6,398 nt of DNA from positions 1-6,398 of the forward strand of contig JAFGIC010000510.1 of NCBI GenBank assembly GCA_016929815.1, given 5' to 3'. The notes beneath the pieces are model-generated. The model had not been told where the DNA came from. It did not search any database and saw only the letters and a program-made list of their open reading frames with translations. This document shows positions 1-5,210 of this stretch, piece after piece. Numbering within the stretch: position 1 is the stretch's first letter; the number at the start of each line of letters is the position of its first letter. The position numbers and the translations under genes are program-made. The stretch comes from Deltaproteobacteria bacterium (GTDB lineage Bacteria > Desulfobacterota > DSM-4660 > Desulfatiglandales > HGW-15).

Positions 1-729
1 AAAGGATATATCCTGATCCCGGTTGCTGAAGGTCGAATTATATGCACGGGAAATGATGCCGGCAAAGGGCTGAATATCCAGCCCGGATATTTCGTTGTCC
101 TTATTATTTATTATCTCATATTCATAGCTGACGGTTCCCTCGTATTCATCATAAATGGCCGGGGAATAGATTCTCTCCTCCCTGGGAATATTGCCATTTC
201 TATCGGCATCATATACACCGGAAAGATAATTTCTCCTGAAGTAGCTCGACAGAAAGGTTCCTTCCAGAGTAACAGCGCTTTTTTTACCGAAGGTATTTTT
301 TAATTTTATTCTGCCCTCAGGATAACTTGACCTTTCATTTTGCGTATAATGATAGGATCTTACCCATGTTGTCAGGATAAACATGCCGCCCAGATGACTT
401 CCGGATTCATATTTCAGGCCCATGGACGGTTGAATAATAATATCTGATCCGGACTCCATGTCTTCAAAACGACCGCCGGTCCTGTCCAGCTGTTCATTTT
501 TTTCCAGTCTCCAGAGCTGCCCTGAATCGAGTTGAAAGACATTATCTGTATATTCAATGCCGTATTCGGCAAACAGCTCAAAGTTATTGCCTTTCTTGTC
601 TGTATCCTTGTTTTCTGATGATTCAGGTTCTGTTTCCCGTGTGTTGCCCGGAAGTGAAAATAACATAAGGAATGACATCATGCATAATATTCGAAATGCA
701 TATGATATGCTGTTGCAGATCTTTTCCAT
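1..729 (-). CDS. Predicted outer-membrane beta-barrel protein, C-terminus cut off by window edge
   Basis: An open frame of 243 codons starts at ATG 729-727 and is still open at position 1, so only the N-terminal part is visible. A GGGA about 7 bases upstream is a plausible ribosome site, and no other ATG lies upstream in frame. Residues 1-29 look like a secretion signal (hydrophobic stretch FRILCMMSFLMLFSLPG), followed by a charged, polar linker (about 30-49). From about residue 50 the sequence alternates polar and aromatic or hydrophobic residues (ELFAEYGIEYTDNVFQLD, then SAVTLEGTFLSSYF), as in transmembrane beta-strands of porin-like barrels. Residues 174-185 (DADRNGNIPREE) form a canonical EF-hand-type loop, probably in a surface loop. 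It lies 65 bases downstream of another barrel gene on the same strand, so the two may be co-transcribed. I cannot name the family; the barrel call is inferred from composition, not from a recognised domain signature. Confidence 0.75.
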   Translation of the reverse strand, partial: MEKICNSISYAFRILCMMSFLMLFSLPGNTRETEPESSENKDTDKKGNNFELFAEYGIEYTDNVFQLDSGQLWRLEKNEQLDRTGGRFEDMESGSDIIIQPSMGLKYESGSHLGGMFILTTWVRSYHYTQNERSSYPEGRIKLKNTFGKKSAVTLEGTFLSSYFRRNYLSGVYDADRNGNIPREERIYSPAIYDEYEGTVSYEYEIINNKDNEISGLDIQPFAGIISRAYNSTFSNRDQDISF

Positions 730-794
730 TTTTTTCCCGTAATTGATAGACAGGCGACTCAGCAAAGGTTTCCAAGTTGCCCTATTTTAATAAA

Positions 795-1502
795 TTAAAA
801 ATGATATCCCAGGAACAGGCCGTAGTGAGTGCCTCCTGCATTCAGTTTCCCGCCGATCTCCTTGAACTCAACGTTCGCCTGGGAGTATGCGAATTCAACC
901 CCGAAATTGATATTGTCAAACAGATGGCTTATGAATATCGTCCAGTAAACCCCGCCACTGAACCATAATCCAAGTGCCTCGTCCTTATCGCTTAAGGTCG
1001 GTGTAATATCATATGTGGCAGCAGCAACAGGATCAACGTTTACATCGCTTTTCGCCTGAATCATTGCCGCCCCAAAACCGATAAAAGGCCGCATGTTTGA
1101 TGTCGGCTCCCATATCTTTTTGACGCCCAGTCTTAATTCTCTGGTTGAAGTATCATAGCAGGTATCCACCTCTACGGTCTGCGTGAGATTCATGCCGGGA
1201 GGTCCGCCGGGAAAACCCCCAGGACCTGTTGCAGGTGTGTAGGTGTATTCCTCGGGCAATGTATCATCATAACCTGAGCTGATATATCCGACAGCAATAT
1301 TGAAAGGCCATGATTTGAAACCGACATCCGCATTAGCGCCAAACCCCTGCTGAGACGACAGGTCGCCCCAATCGTAATCACTGAGTGATTTTGTCCCATA
1401 ATACAGGTTTACGTTTCCGGTAAAGGCATGAGCATGGGATTGAGTTAAAACAAAAAAAGTCAAGCAGATAAGCAGAATAGACATGAATACACATCTTCTC
1501 AT
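795..1502 (-). CDS. Small outer-membrane beta-barrel protein (OmpX/OmpW-like fold)
   Basis: This complete 235-residue protein has a clear Sec signal peptide: MRRC, a hydrophobic core at about residues 6-20, and an AHA cleavage site after residue 26. The mature part alternates as in amphipathic beta-strands and ends in GYHF. A C-terminal aromatic residue is the usual recognition signal for the BAM outer-membrane assembly machinery. The ending (FGVEFAYSQANV, then GGTHYGLFLGYHF) resembles the last strands of eight-stranded barrels of the general outer-membrane beta-barrel superfamily. A Gly/Pro-rich stretch at residues 93-103 (GPGGFPGGPPG) probably forms a mobile loop. The start ATG has AGGAG 9 bases upstream; ATG at residue 7 has no comparable site. 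It precedes a second barrel gene by 65 bases. Its role (porin, adhesin or structural) cannot be told from sequence; the mature size of about 209 residues fits a small barrel rather than a 16-strand porin. Confidence 0.8.
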   Translation of the reverse strand: MRRCVFMSILLICLTFFVLTQSHAHAFTGNVNLYYGTKSLSDYDWGDLSSQQGFGANADVGFKSWPFNIAVGYISSGYDDTLPEEYTYTPATGPGGFPGGPPGMNLTQTVEVDTCYDTSTRELRLGVKKIWEPTSNMRPFIGFGAAMIQAKSDVNVDPVAAATYDITPTLSDKDEALGLWFSGGVYWTIFISHLFDNINFGVEFAYSQANVEFKEIGGKLNAGGTHYGLFLGYHF

Positions 1503-1722
1503 AATTATCTTCTCCTTTATTCTTGATCGATTAAGAGTTGGACTAAGATATTTTGCACGAACAATGAAGGAATTAAGCAGATATGATAGATATAATATAA
1601 AGAAAATATATTCAACAATATTTTTTCCATTTAAAAATTAGGATATAAAAAATATGAAGGATCAGACAACAATGAAATATCCCGGCAAGGTGTTGGCTTG
1701 GCCTAAGGTTGTCTTTGAAAGA
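1503..1722. other. Intergenic region, AT-rich, 220 bases
   Basis: This stretch separates the moaD-like stop from the barrel gene start. It holds the barrel gene's ribosome site (AGGAG, 1512-1516) and a very AT-rich core at about 1580-1660. A weak bulged stem (1684-1689 with 1697-1703) follows the moaD-like stop but lacks a U-tract, so I do not call a terminator. I see no convincing small gene here. Confidence 0.6.
1589..1618 (-). promoter_or_regulatory. Weak candidate promoter for the barrel gene pair
   Basis: On the minus strand TTGTTG (1618-1613) is followed after 18 bases by TATATC (1594-1589) in a very AT-rich stretch, about 85 bases before the barrel gene start. Both boxes are poor matches, and the AT richness makes chance matches likely. 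The 220-base gap after the moaD-like gene makes a separate promoter somewhere here plausible. Confidence 0.25.
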
Positions 1723-1962
1723 TTATCCGCCTGCCACGGTTTGAAAGATCTCAATATTAGAGTCTTTTTGAATGATATCGGCGGTATTCATTATATGGCT
1801 CTTGCAGGTTACCACAGGCGCTTTAGATATCGGAATCTTAAGATGTCTGAGCAGATCAGCCACCGTAGCGCCGTCCTTCAGTTCGGCCTCCACACCACTT
1901 TGCGGATTGTAATCCTGCACATATTCCCGCAAAACACTGAATAGCTTGATCCTAACCTTCAT
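1723..1962 (-). CDS. MoaD/ThiS-like ubiquitin-fold sulfur carrier
   Basis: This complete 79-residue protein has the length and pattern of MoaD/ThiS proteins: an opening beta-strand KVRIKLFSVLRE, the helix motif ATVADLLRHLKI, and a C-terminal TVAGG. In this family the terminal Gly-Gly is adenylated by a MoeB-type enzyme and converted to a thiocarboxylate, which donates sulfur to build the dithiolene of the pyranopterin cofactor (molybdopterin or the tungsten form). The start ATG has AGG 8 bases upstream. It lies 90 bases downstream of the AOR gene on the same strand, a known type of pairing, so it may serve that enzyme's cofactor specifically. The stretch GVEAELKDGATV agrees with the MoaD fold. 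No MoaE, MoeB or MoaA gene is visible, so those steps must be encoded elsewhere. I leave the symbol blank because a dedicated AOR-linked paralogue may differ from housekeeping moaD. Confidence 0.88.
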   Translation of the reverse strand: MKVRIKLFSVLREYVQDYNPQSGVEAELKDGATVADLLRHLKIPISKAPVVTCKSHIMNTADIIQKDSNIEIFQTVAGG

Positions 1963-2033
1963 AAATTTTACCTGTTGTCGACCACGGATTGGGGACCATT
2001 TTGATTCACCGGCCTAACCAAAGGCATTTAATC

Positions 2034-2047
2034 ACAAATTGATTTGT
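2034..2047. repeat. Short inverted repeat between the AOR gene and the moaD-like gene
   Basis: ACAAAT-TG-ATTTGT is a perfect 6-base inverted repeat with a 2-base centre, lying just past the AOR stop. It is too tight for a terminator hairpin and could be an operator-like site or chance in AT-rich DNA. The rest of the 90-base gap shows no feature except the moaD-like ribosome site. Confidence 0.3.
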
Positions 2048-2052
2048 ATATA

Positions 2053-3771
2053 TCAGAACTCAAAGGTCTTGTCCATTTCATCGTCGGTGATCTGGACAAC
2101 GGTATTATGTGGGGAAAGAGGCTCTTCATAGAAAAAACGGGGCAAGCGGTCATCCTGGTTGGTAAACCCGGCCCTGCGGTTAAAATCGCGCTCGGCCTTC
2201 AGAATCCTTGCACCCATATCCATGAGCATTTCTAATTCAAGGCTGGCACCAAGTTTTGCATTAACAGCCCTGACAAAGGCATCACCGCCTTCGGCGGTTG
2301 AGATCACATGACTTGCAAGAACGCAAAGCCCTATGCTGTCAACTACGGCCATCATGATCTGGTGGCGTCTGGATGCCTCAACCTGGCCTTCCGATTTTAA
2401 GGGGTCCAGTTTGCCCGCAATATAATCTGCCAGAACATTGCCGGCCGTATGATCAGCGCCCATTGGGCTTGTAGCATAGGTCACAGCGTTTCCCTGCATG
2501 GCCCGCGGATCATACCCAGAGATGCTCTGTCCCTTTACAACAGGCACCCTGGGATGGTTGAAATATCTTCCCACTGCCTGGGGACCATTTCCCAAGACCT
2601 CTCCCAATTCCGTCCCTCTGGCAATTTCTTCCACCATTTCAATAGCGGCCTTGCCGTCGCCAAAGGATCTATATCCGGCATCCATGGCCACTGCCACGCC
2701 AACACCTGTACTCATGGTGTCAACACCCAGATCGTCACATAGAAAATCCAGCCTTGCGATAATATCAAGATCATCTATCCCTGTCATGCCGCCCATGGAC
2801 CAGATAGTCTCATACTGCAAAGAACTGGTTACAAATTCACCCTGCTCATCCACAAATTCATTGGAGCACTGGATCATACATTTGGAGCAGCCCTGCTGAC
2901 CGGTCCTTCCCCCTCGTTTGGCCATCAATTCCGCAACCTGTTCACCGCTTATCTTCTCCCATCCGTCAAATACCCCCTTCTTGGCATTGTAGGAAGGAAA
3001 ACCTCCCATCGAATTTATGGGCGCAACAAGACCGGCTGTGCCAAATCTGGGCAGCACACTGCTGCTGAATGGGCTGTTCCGTACTGCTTGTGCAAAATCC
3101 CCGGCAGCCTTCTGAAAGGCCTCCGGATCATAAATAGCATCAGTTGAAGTCCCCCTTGAATCCAAAACAATAGCCTTAAGGCCCTTTGAACCCATCACTG
3201 CGCCTAGTCCGCCGCGCCCTGCAGCCCGGCAAGGCCGTCTCTTTGTATCTGTTGATTGTATGGAAGCAGCGGCAAGCATCCTCTCGCCCGCGGGGCCAAT
3301 ACACATGATGGAATTATCGACACCAAAGACTGTAAATAATGCCTTGGTCAGCGCGTATGTACCCATACCCTTATAATCATTTGCGGGAATCAATTGGGTC
3401 TCTCCGTCCACGGCCACCTTCAGCAGCCATGCCTGGCCCCGGGGAGCGCATCCCTCTATGATGATTGCAGTAACGCCGAGACGTCCAGCCGAATCTCCAA
3501 ACGTTCCTCCGGCATTGCTTTCCTTTATTGTACCGGTTAGAGGGCTCTTGGCACCTACGGCAATTCTGCTGGTATTTACCAGGTTGGTGCCTCCCAGCAG
3601 GCCGGGAGCAAAGATCAGGACATTGTGGGGTCCGAGCGGATTACAGTCAGGGGGCACGTTGTCACTGATATAAAGGGAAACCAGTCCACGGCCTCCCAGA
3701 CCTAGGTATTGGGCAGGCACTGATTCAATACTTATTTCCAGGCTGCTCATATTTATTCGTATAAACCGCAT
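2053..3771 (-). CDS. aor: Aldehyde:ferredoxin oxidoreductase family protein (tungsten pterin enzyme)
   Basis: This 572-residue protein belongs to the AOR family, cytoplasmic enzymes that oxidise aldehydes to carboxylic acids and pass electrons to ferredoxin, using a tungsten (or Mo) bis-pterin and one 4Fe-4S cluster. The N-terminal domain shows GLGGRGL, SRIAVGAKSPLTGT and ESNAGGTFG (pterin-binding area), then AAGRGGLGAVMGSKGLKAI at about 183-201. Cluster ligands are CSKCMIQC (Cys295, 298, 302) and Cys483 in DSIGLC (478-483). DDLGVD (346-351) is the other copy of the DxxGL(C/D) pterin motif, and GADHT carries His441, matching the catalytic-region histidine. I chose ATG 3771 because GGAG lies 6 bases upstream; an upstream in-frame TTG at 3783 overlaps that site and would add only MELG. 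It is somewhat shorter than Pyrococcus AOR (about 605 residues) but keeps every motif. The substrate cannot be deduced; the gene neighbours a MoaD-like protein, not an obvious electron partner. Confidence 0.93.
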   Translation of the reverse strand: MRFIRINMSSLEISIESVPAQYLGLGGRGLVSLYISDNVPPDCNPLGPHNVLIFAPGLLGGTNLVNTSRIAVGAKSPLTGTIKESNAGGTFGDSAGRLGVTAIIIEGCAPRGQAWLLKVAVDGETQLIPANDYKGMGTYALTKALFTVFGVDNSIMCIGPAGERMLAAASIQSTDTKRRPCRAAGRGGLGAVMGSKGLKAIVLDSRGTSTDAIYDPEAFQKAAGDFAQAVRNSPFSSSVLPRFGTAGLVAPINSMGGFPSYNAKKGVFDGWEKISGEQVAELMAKRGGRTGQQGCSKCMIQCSNEFVDEQGEFVTSSLQYETIWSMGGMTGIDDLDIIARLDFLCDDLGVDTMSTGVGVAVAMDAGYRSFGDGKAAIEMVEEIARGTELGEVLGNGPQAVGRYFNHPRVPVVKGQSISGYDPRAMQGNAVTYATSPMGADHTAGNVLADYIAGKLDPLKSEGQVEASRRHQIMMAVVDSIGLCVLASHVISTAEGGDAFVRAVNAKLGASLELEMLMDMGARILKAERDFNRRAGFTNQDDRLPRFFYEEPLSPHNTVVQITDDEMDKTFEF

Positions 3772-3777
3772 GCCTAG

Positions 3778-3781
3778 CTCC
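3778..3781 (-). promoter_or_regulatory. Ribosome binding site deciding the AOR start
   Basis: GGAG on the minus strand sits 6 bases before ATG 3771. It overlaps the alternative TTG codon at 3783-3781, which therefore cannot be the start used with this site. Confidence 0.8.
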
Positions 3782-3852
3782 AATGCCGGAATGGTTAAAC
3801 TGTGTTTTCTGCGGGGTGATGCTGCCGGGCATCAATTAAATCCTGTCCGGTT

Positions 3853-4290
3853 TTATTTAATAATCTTTCGCAGGTTTACAAAATCACTCCTGCCGAAGCC
3901 GAGATTTTTAAAAAAGGATAACAAATCAACAGAGTCCCACTCAAAGCTGGTGTGTACATTTTTAATGCCGATCTTCTTGTATATTTTGAAGGCATCTTCA
4001 GCAAGATTCTGTCCGATCCCCCGGTCCATGAATTTAGGGTGGACACATATCAGGGATATCCACGCGCTCTTATCGATCCCGAAACCTCCGTAAATGACGT
4101 AGCTCAACAGGAACCCTACAATTTCACTGTCGATCTCCGCCACGAAATTGACAAAGCAGGAACTCCTGCACTGCTCCATAAGCTCCCTGTGAAAGTCAAA
4201 CCGCCTGGGAAGCTGCACAATAGAGTTATATACCCTTCCTGCTGCTTCAATATCCTCTATCTTCAACTTTCTTATAACCAGGTTGTCCAT
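3853..4290 (-). CDS. GNAT-family N-acetyltransferase
   Basis: This complete 145-residue protein has the GNAT fold in order. It begins with strand IRKLKIEDIEAAGRVYN, followed by the core strand FVAEIDSEIVGFLLSYV (about 49-65). Next comes the acetyl-CoA motif A, ISLICVHPKFMDRGIGQNL (79-97), whose V-x-P and R90-G-I-G93 form the pyrophosphate-binding loop. The late motif FFKNLGF (126-132) is the typical helix-strand turn. Family members transfer an acetyl group from acetyl-CoA to an amine on a small molecule, peptide or protein N-terminus; the acceptor here is unknown. The start ATG has AGGG only 3 bases upstream, a rather short spacing, but the N-terminus is typical. A strong promoter (4351-4380) stands in front of it and the AOR gene follows after 81 bases on the same strand, so this gene probably leads the GNAT-AOR-MoaD transcript. 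Whether it has a role linked to AOR is unknown. Confidence 0.88.
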   Translation of the reverse strand: MDNLVIRKLKIEDIEAAGRVYNSIVQLPRRFDFHRELMEQCRSSCFVNFVAEIDSEIVGFLLSYVIYGGFGIDKSAWISLICVHPKFMDRGIGQNLAEDAFKIYKKIGIKNVHTSFEWDSVDLLSFFKNLGFGRSDFVNLRKIIK

Positions 4291-4350
4291 TTACCCTGTT
4301 CAACGGTCTAAGATTTAATTATAATCTAATTACATTTTAGCTATAAAGTA

Positions 4351-4380
4351 ACTATACAGGATATTAAAAAGTGATGTCAA
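4351..4380 (-). promoter_or_regulatory. Sigma-70-type promoter for the GNAT-AOR-MoaD unit
   Basis: On the minus strand an exact TTGACA (4380-4375) is followed after 18 bases by TATAGT (4356-4351), one mismatch from TATAAT. Transcription would begin near 4344, giving a leader of about 54 bases before the GNAT start. It sits between the hsp20 terminator and the GNAT gene, exactly where a promoter is needed. Confidence 0.75.
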
Positions 4381-4397
4381 GGAGAAAAATGGACAAA

Positions 4398-4435
4398 GAA
4401 AAGGGACGCAGCCCTATAGGGCTGCGTCCCTTTTT
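4398..4435 (-). terminator. Strong symmetrical intrinsic terminator after hsp20
   Basis: A perfect 12-base GC-rich stem, GGGACGCAGCCC (4403-4414) with GGGCTGCGTCCC (4419-4430), encloses a TATA loop. A/T runs on the two sides extend the pairing. On the minus strand it is followed by TTTTCTTTGT and ends the hsp20 transcript, whose stop lies about 25 bases before it. On the plus strand it is followed by TTTTT, so it can act in both directions, although no plus-strand gene reads into it here. Confidence 0.9.
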
Positions 4436-4460
4436 GATCCGACTTTATGAGAATACCTTC

Positions 4461-4895
4461 CTACTTAACCTCTATCTTTTTTGATTCACCTTCCTCTGTC
4501 TTTGGAAGAATAAGCCTTAGAATGCCGTCTTTGTAATTCGCATCTACCGAATCCATCTTTACCTTTCCAGGGATACTGAAACTCCTGTTAAATGACCCGT
4601 AGCTTCTTTCAATCCTGTGGTAGTTTTCACCCTTTTCCTCATGCTCCCTTTTCTTTTCACCCTTAACGGACAAGATGCCGTCTGAGAGCGTTACATCAAT
4701 ATCCTTTGCCTCCATACCCGGAAGCTCTGCCGTTACAACATATTCCTTCTCATTCTCGTTTATATCAAAGGCCGGCACCCACTCATCCCCCTCCCTGAAT
4801 ACTGAAAGCGGATAAAAATCATCAAAAAAGCGATCAAATATGTCAGCAGAAGGATAATATTCCCTTTTCGGAATTAGACTCAACAGGCTCGCCAT
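4461..4895 (-). CDS. Small heat-shock protein, Hsp20/alpha-crystallin family
   Basis: This 144-residue protein is a bacterial Hsp20, an ATP-independent cytoplasmic chaperone that forms oligomers and holds unfolding proteins for refolding by Hsp70-type machinery. The short N-terminal arm (about 1-39, rich in Phe and Asp) is followed by the alpha-crystallin domain, opening with WVPAFDINENEKEYVVTAEL and continuing ELPGMEAKDIDVTLSDGIL. It closes with the hallmark A-x-x-x-D-G-I-L motif (ANYKDGIL, 119-126). The C-terminal tail carries IEV (141-143), the I-x-I/V motif used in oligomer contacts. Length is normal. I chose ATG 4895 because the perfect Shine-Dalgarno AAGGAGGTGA (4910-4901) lies directly before it; a GTG at 4904 falls inside that site. 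It is transcribed away from nrdJ and ends in a strong terminator, so it is probably a single-gene transcript. No CIRCE element is visible upstream. Confidence 0.95.
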   Translation of the reverse strand: MASLLSLIPKREYYPSADIFDRFFDDFYPLSVFREGDEWVPAFDINENEKEYVVTAELPGMEAKDIDVTLSDGILSVKGEKKREHEEKGENYHRIERSYGSFNRSFSIPGKVKMDSVDANYKDGILRLILPKTEEGESKKIEVK

Positions 4896-4900
4896 ATAAA

Positions 4901-4910
4901 TCACCTCCTT
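4901..4910 (-). promoter_or_regulatory. Near-perfect Shine-Dalgarno deciding the hsp20 start
   Basis: AAGGAGGTGA on the minus strand matches the full anti-SD of 16S rRNA and ends 5 bases before ATG 4895. It rules out the overlapping GTG at 4904 as start and predicts very efficient translation. Confidence 0.9.
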
Positions 4911-4943
4911 ATTTCATTTTATGGTTCAATCTTGTTTGATTGT

Positions 4944-4971
4944 AATTTAATCACTATTGCCGCCCAGTCAA
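4944..4971 (-). promoter_or_regulatory. Candidate hsp20 promoter
   Basis: On the minus strand TTGACT (4971-4966) and, after 16 bases, TAAATT (4949-4944) give a moderate sigma-70-like match about 50 bases before the hsp20 start. The -10 box is not the CCCCAT type of sigma-32, so heat control, if any, is not explained by this site. A small inverted repeat, CAATC-6-GATTG (4927-4942), lies just downstream at the expected transcript start. Confidence 0.4.
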
Positions 4972-5027
4972 GAACAGGATCCGGCCTACATCCCGGACAT
5001 CAGGGCGCCAAAGATTAAATTTTTTAA

Positions 5028-5048
5028 AAATAATTTGCTTGATTATTT
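5028..5048. repeat. Inverted repeat upstream of the nrdJ promoter
   Basis: AAATAAT and ATTATTT are 7-base arms around a 7-base centre, with the centre at 5038. This is about 31.5 bases, three helical turns, from the centre of the NrdR-like palindrome. That is the spacing expected between paired NrdR boxes, but the sequence itself does not match the box core, so it may be coincidence in AT-rich DNA. Confidence 0.3.
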
Positions 5049-5056
5049 ATTTCTTG

Positions 5057-5085
5057 TTGACATACAATATATTGTATTTTAAAAT
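5057..5085 (+). promoter_or_regulatory. nrdJ promoter, near consensus
   Basis: Exact TTGACA (5057-5062), a 17-base spacer, and TAAAAT (5080-5085, one mismatch) make a strong sigma-70 promoter. Transcription would start near 5092, leaving a leader of about 119 bases. The spacer is almost completely occupied by the palindrome at 5062-5077. Confidence 0.75.
5062..5077. promoter_or_regulatory. Predicted NrdR box (operator) inside the nrdJ promoter
   Basis: ATACAATATATTGTAT is a perfect 16-base palindrome. From memory the NrdR box is a 16-base palindrome, acaCwATATATwGtgt; this site agrees at 14 of 16 positions, differing only in the symmetric second and fifteenth bases. NrdR is an ATP/dATP-sensing repressor of ribonucleotide reductase genes, and here the site fills the spacer between -35 and -10, so binding would block RNA polymerase. 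NrdR boxes usually come in pairs; only a much weaker second element is visible. Confidence 0.7.
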
Positions 5086-5112
5086 TTGATTAATTCTACA
5101 TCATGATATTTT

Positions 5113-5150
5113 AAAAGAAATAGACCTGCTATTTTCTGTCTGTTTCTTTT
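5113..5150 (+). promoter_or_regulatory. Hairpin in the nrdJ leader
   Basis: AAAAGAAATAGAC (5113-5125) pairs with GTCTGTTTCTTTT (5138-5150) as a 13-bp stem with one U-G wobble and a 12-base loop. It is AT-rich and not followed by a clean U-tract, so it does not look like a standard terminator. It may affect stability or regulation of the nrdJ leader. Confidence 0.4.
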
Positions 5151-5210
5151 CTGTTTAGGGGACTTTAATATCCCGTTAACTTCCATTTTCTCATAATTCC
5201 GGAGGACCTC

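Larger units (their letters stand above)
4896..5210. other. Divergent intergenic region between hsp20 and nrdJ (315 bases)
   Basis: No gene is seen here. From the hsp20 side it holds the strong ribosome site, a candidate hsp20 promoter, and a short GC-rich patch (about 4959-5010). An A/T-tract follows (about 5013-5035) that could serve as an UP element for the nrdJ promoter. Next come the nrdJ promoter with an NrdR-type palindrome, a leader hairpin, and the nrdJ ribosome site. The transcribed leader of about 119 bases is too short for a classical cobalamin riboswitch. Confidence 0.7.

Noticed and set aside
557..742. Plus-strand open frame of 61 codons
   Set aside because: It is antisense to the start of the partial barrel gene, whose signal peptide and ribosome site support the minus strand as coding.
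1684..1703. Bulged stem after the moaD-like stop as a terminator
   Set aside because: Only six pairs with a bulge and no following U-tract on the minus strand.
1654..1944. Plus-strand open frame of 96 codons opposite the moaD-like gene
   Set aside because: It lies antisense to a gene with a clear family pattern and a C-terminal Gly-Gly, has no good ribosome site, and its product resembles no family I know.
2449..2899. Two overlapping plus-strand open frames within the AOR gene
   Set aside because: They are antisense to conserved AOR sequence, including the cluster-ligand and pterin-motif regions, and their compositions (Ser/Pro/His-rich) look like shadows.
3952..4311. Plus-strand open frame of 119 codons opposite the GNAT gene
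   Set aside because: Antisense to a well-formed acetyltransferase with its own promoter; no convincing ribosome site or recognisable motif.
4896..4943. RNA thermometer or CIRCE element controlling hsp20
   Set aside because: No segment of the short leader pairs convincingly with the strong Shine-Dalgarno, and no TTAGCACTC-N9-GAGTGCTAA repeat is present.
5086..5210. Cobalamin riboswitch upstream of the B12-dependent nrdJ
   Set aside because: The leader is only about 119 bases and I see no B12-box-like segment; the only clear structure is a simple AT-rich hairpin.
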